Assembly (NCBI GenBank): GCA_050331455.1
Contig: JBHJGV010000031.1
Location: 48,016-112,015, forward strand
Direction: 5' to 3'
Origin: CAYUYV01 sp050331455
GTDB lineage: Bacteria > Pseudomonadota > Alphaproteobacteria > JAJFIK01
Length of the DNA stretch: 64,000 nt
In this document: piece after piece, positions 62,222 to 64,000 of the stretch
Numbering within the stretch: position 1 is the stretch's first letter
Layout of the letters: each line of letters starts with the position of its first letter
The notes under the pieces: model-generated
Database searches by the model: none
The model's input: the letters and a program-made list of their open reading frames with translations, nothing else
Told to the model about the DNA's origin: nothing
Position numbers and translations under genes: made by a program

Positions 62222-64000
62222 TCAGGCCAGGGCAAGGCTCAACAGCGCGTCCCCATTGGGGAAAACACCGCCGATGCCGAAATCGAAACTGAATTCCAGA
62301 AGATCGGCCAAGAGGATCTCATCGACCTCGGTCGTCTCGGCCGCCTCCGGAATGTCGCCCGTCGCCATGGCCGCCGTCACATCCACTGCCATGGCCTCCA
62401 CTGTCAGGACATCGCCGGCACCGAAAGATGCACCGCCGAGCCCTTCGAATGTGAGAGTCTCGCCCGTTTCGACATCGGTGTAGACGAGATCGCCGCCCTG
62501 GCTGGCAAGACCGGCGGTGAAGGTCGCCAAATCGCGGCCGCCATGGAAATCGGTCAGGTCGAACACATCCTCGCCGCTCTCGAAATCCTGGATGACGTCA
62601 TTGCCCTCGGTCCAGACAAACCGGTCCGCGCCATCGCCGCCCGTGAGGACATCGTTGCCGAGACCGCCATTGATCCAGTCATCGCCGCCATCGCCGGTGA
62701 CCGTGTCCGCGCCGGAACTGCCGAGCAGGGCGTCGCTGCCGTCCGTGCCGAGAACGAAGTCGTCGCCGGTTCCCCCGACCAGGGTGTCCGCCCCCTGGCC
62801 GCCGCGGATCCGGTCGAAACCGCCATAGCCAATCACCAGATCGTCACCGTCGCGGGCCCGGACCACATCGTCCATTTCGCTGCCGCCGATATCGTCTCCG
62901 GCCTGCTCGCCAAAGCGGGCCACGACCTGCGGCGCTTCCAGCGGATCGGTCACGCCGTCGACCCGCCGCGTCGTGATCTGGATTCCCTCGTCCAGGGCAA
63001 CCGGATCGTCGGCATCGTTAAAGGCCACATCGGGGGTCGCATGATTGGCCACGATGAATTCGGCCAGGGCATCCTGCTGGCTCCCGGCGGCAAAGGCCTC
63101 GTTCTGGCCTGCGCCGGTCACGAGACTGTCGACCAGGATGGGATCGCGACCCTCATTCATGGTCAGGAACGGCTCGACACCGAGGGCCGCATCCCCTTCC
63201 AGCAGGGCGGTGGGCACCACGGCACGAATGCCGTCTTCGAGGAGACCCGGCACGATATCGCCATCAATGATCAGCGGCACGGGCCCGGTGGCCGTGGTCA
63301 CGACCACATTCATGACCCGTTCCATGGCGGGCGCCGTGGGATCAAAGCTGAAAGTGAAGCCGGCGGTCTGGACGAATTGCGGTGGCAGACCGGCATCGGC
63401 GACCCCGCTGTCCGCCACGGCCCTTTCGAGCACCATGAGCAGATCCAGCGGGGACAAGGTCACGAGGCTCAAGGAGTCGGCCTCGGTTCCCAGCGTGTCC
63501 TGAATGTCGCCGACGGTGATTTCTCCAGGCAGGCGGCCCGTCACGTCATCGGGCTGGGGCGCAAGGCGGGTGCCGTCTTCCGCGACCTCACCGATTGAGG
63601 CGTCAATGCCCCCCGCCAGGGTCAGGGAGACGAGCACGGTGCTGTCGAGATCCTGGGCGAAGGCAAGATTGGCCGTGGCGATCAGGTCGCCCAGATTGGT
63701 CTGTTCGGTCGTCACTTCCGCGGCCAAGCCGTTCAGATAGACATCCGTGAAACCCAGGATGGCGCGCGGGTCCGGCATGGGATCCGGGTCCGGCGCCGGC
63801 ATCGGGGCGGGTACCGGCGCGGGCATCGGATCGGGATCCGTCATCGGGTCGGGATCCGGCGCGGGCATGGGATCGGGATCCGGCATCGGGTCGGGATCCG
63901 GCGCGGGCATGGGATCGGGATCCGGCATCGGGTCGGGATCCGGCCCGGGCATGGGATCCGGCGCCGGCATGTCGTCGGGCTCCGGGATCGGATAGGGATC
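62222..64000 (-). CDS. RTX-tagged extracellular 5'-nucleotidase, C-terminal part (5' end beyond window)
   Basis: The visible 592 codons stay open to the window edge, so the N-terminal part is missing. First comes a Pro/Asp/Met tandem repeat (about 63770-64000), then a 5'-nucleotidase C-terminal domain (63060-63760): TEQTNLGDLIATANLAF, AGGIDASIG, GEITVGDIQDTLG and FTFSFDPTAP. RTX nonapeptides follow (about 62580-62900; GGTGDDFVLGTDGSDALLG) and the end is a hydrophobic NGDALLSLALA. The expected catalytic metallophosphatase domain should precede it. Export by the neighbouring type I system is inferred from RTX and position. Cleavage of extracellular nucleotides or DNA for phosphate or nitrogen is plausible. 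Confidence 0.8.
   Translation of the reverse strand, partial: DPYPIPEPDDMPAPDPMPGPDPDPMPDPDPMPAPDPDPMPDPDPMPAPDPDPMTDPDPMPAPVPAPMPAPDPDPMPDPRAILGFTDVYLNGLAAEVTTEQTNLGDLIATANLAFAQDLDSTVLVSLTLAGGIDASIGEVAEDGTRLAPQPDDVTGRLPGEITVGDIQDTLGTEADSLSLVTLSPLDLLMVLERAVADSGVADAGLPPQFVQTAGFTFSFDPTAPAMERVMNVVVTTATGPVPLIIDGDIVPGLLEDGIRAVVPTALLEGDAALGVEPFLTMNEGRDPILVDSLVTGAGQNEAFAAGSQQDALAEFIVANHATPDVAFNDADDPVALDEGIQITTRRVDGVTDPLEAPQVVARFGEQAGDDIGGSEMDDVVRARDGDDLVIGYGGFDRIRGGQGADTLVGGTGDDFVLGTDGSDALLGSSGADTVTGDGGDDWINGGLGNDVLTGGDGADRFVWTEGNDVIQDFESGEDVFDLTDFHGGRDLATFTAGLASQGGDLVYTDVETGETLTFEGLGGASFGAGDVLTVEAMAVDVTAAMATGDIPEAAETTEVDEILLADLLEFSFDFGIGGVFPNGDALLSLALA
63765..63990 (-). repeat. Pro-Asp coding tandem repeat, ~42-bp unit
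   Basis: Imperfect tandem copies of a unit encoding MPDPDPMPAPDPDP fill the linker that precedes the 5'-nucleotidase C-terminal domain. Each ~42-bp copy contains the GGATCGGGATCC-type core on the plus strand. Such repeats change length easily and form stiff extended linkers. Confidence 0.85.

Noticed and set aside
63747..63995. A Gly/Ser-repeat frame on the plus strand
   Set aside because: It is the antisense reading of the Pro-Asp repeat in the RTX nucleotidase gene.
1..64000. tRNA, rRNA and insertion sequences
   Set aside because: None were seen on reading the intergenic regions and coding regions. A tool search could still find a short RNA that I missed.

Overview
This is a GC-rich window from an alphaproteobacterium. 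The lineage is inferred from hfq-hflX beside a D-amino-acid aminotransferase and TrkH gene (the arrangement known from Rhodospirillaceae-type ntr loci), an FnrL-type FNR regulator, a DUF1489 protein and a PhrR/PraR-like XRE regulator. It is chromosomal in character. I see no rRNA, tRNA, CRISPR array, transposase or phage gene.

Layout: 1-1.9 kb, end of a succinate-semialdehyde dehydrogenase gene and an AraC regulator. 2.0-3.9 kb, an RTX-type protein built from four ~105-residue repeats. 4.1-12.1 kb, an FMN oxidoreductase, then a long minus-strand block: Nudix, methylglutaconyl-CoA hydratase, a two-TIR membrane protein, a dehalogenase remnant, methylcrotonyl-CoA carboxylase biotin subunit, an exported protein, a MAPEG protein and DUF1489. 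12.4-19.1 kb, an M16 peptidase, a 59-residue protein, mazG behind three tandem 23-bp repeats, and a PAS-GGDEF-EAL protein. 19.1-24.3 kb, inositol-phosphatase family, hflX, hfq, dat and trkH. 24.6-28.0 kb, an exported hydrolase, a GNAT protein with a small partner, and a LysR regulator whose 3' end lies in a ~301-bp tandem duplication. 28.7-32.1 kb, an 1144-residue RTX/LamG protein. 32.3-41.8 kb, membrane proteins, DUF924, a Pat-like protein acetyltransferase, typA, an XRE regulator, hisN-like phosphatase and a lipase. 42.0-49.0 kb, tamB, tamA and a host-attachment-family protein. 49.3-53.3 kb, an apparent operon of a PhyH oxygenase, two methyltransferases and a threonine-aldolase-type PLP enzyme. 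53.5-58.4 kb, fnr with an FNR box, phoD, an ICMT-like methyltransferase and a rhomboid protease. 58.6-64.0 kb, a type I secretion ABC exporter and its HlyD-family adaptor, next to the C-terminal part of an RTX-tagged extracellular 5'-nucleotidase.

How parts fit together: three RTX proteins (2.0, 28.7 and 62.2 kb) are plausible cargo for the one type I exporter at 58.6-61.8 kb; an outer-membrane TolC partner is not in the window. tamA/tamB serve outer-membrane assembly. The liuC-like hydratase and mccA-like subunit belong to leucine breakdown but are separated by the TIR gene and a gene remnant, so that region looks rearranged. The most novel-looking items are the TIR-membrane-TIR protein, the repeated modules of the two large RTX proteins, the PhyH/methyltransferase/PLP operon, and the 23-bp repeats in front of mazG.
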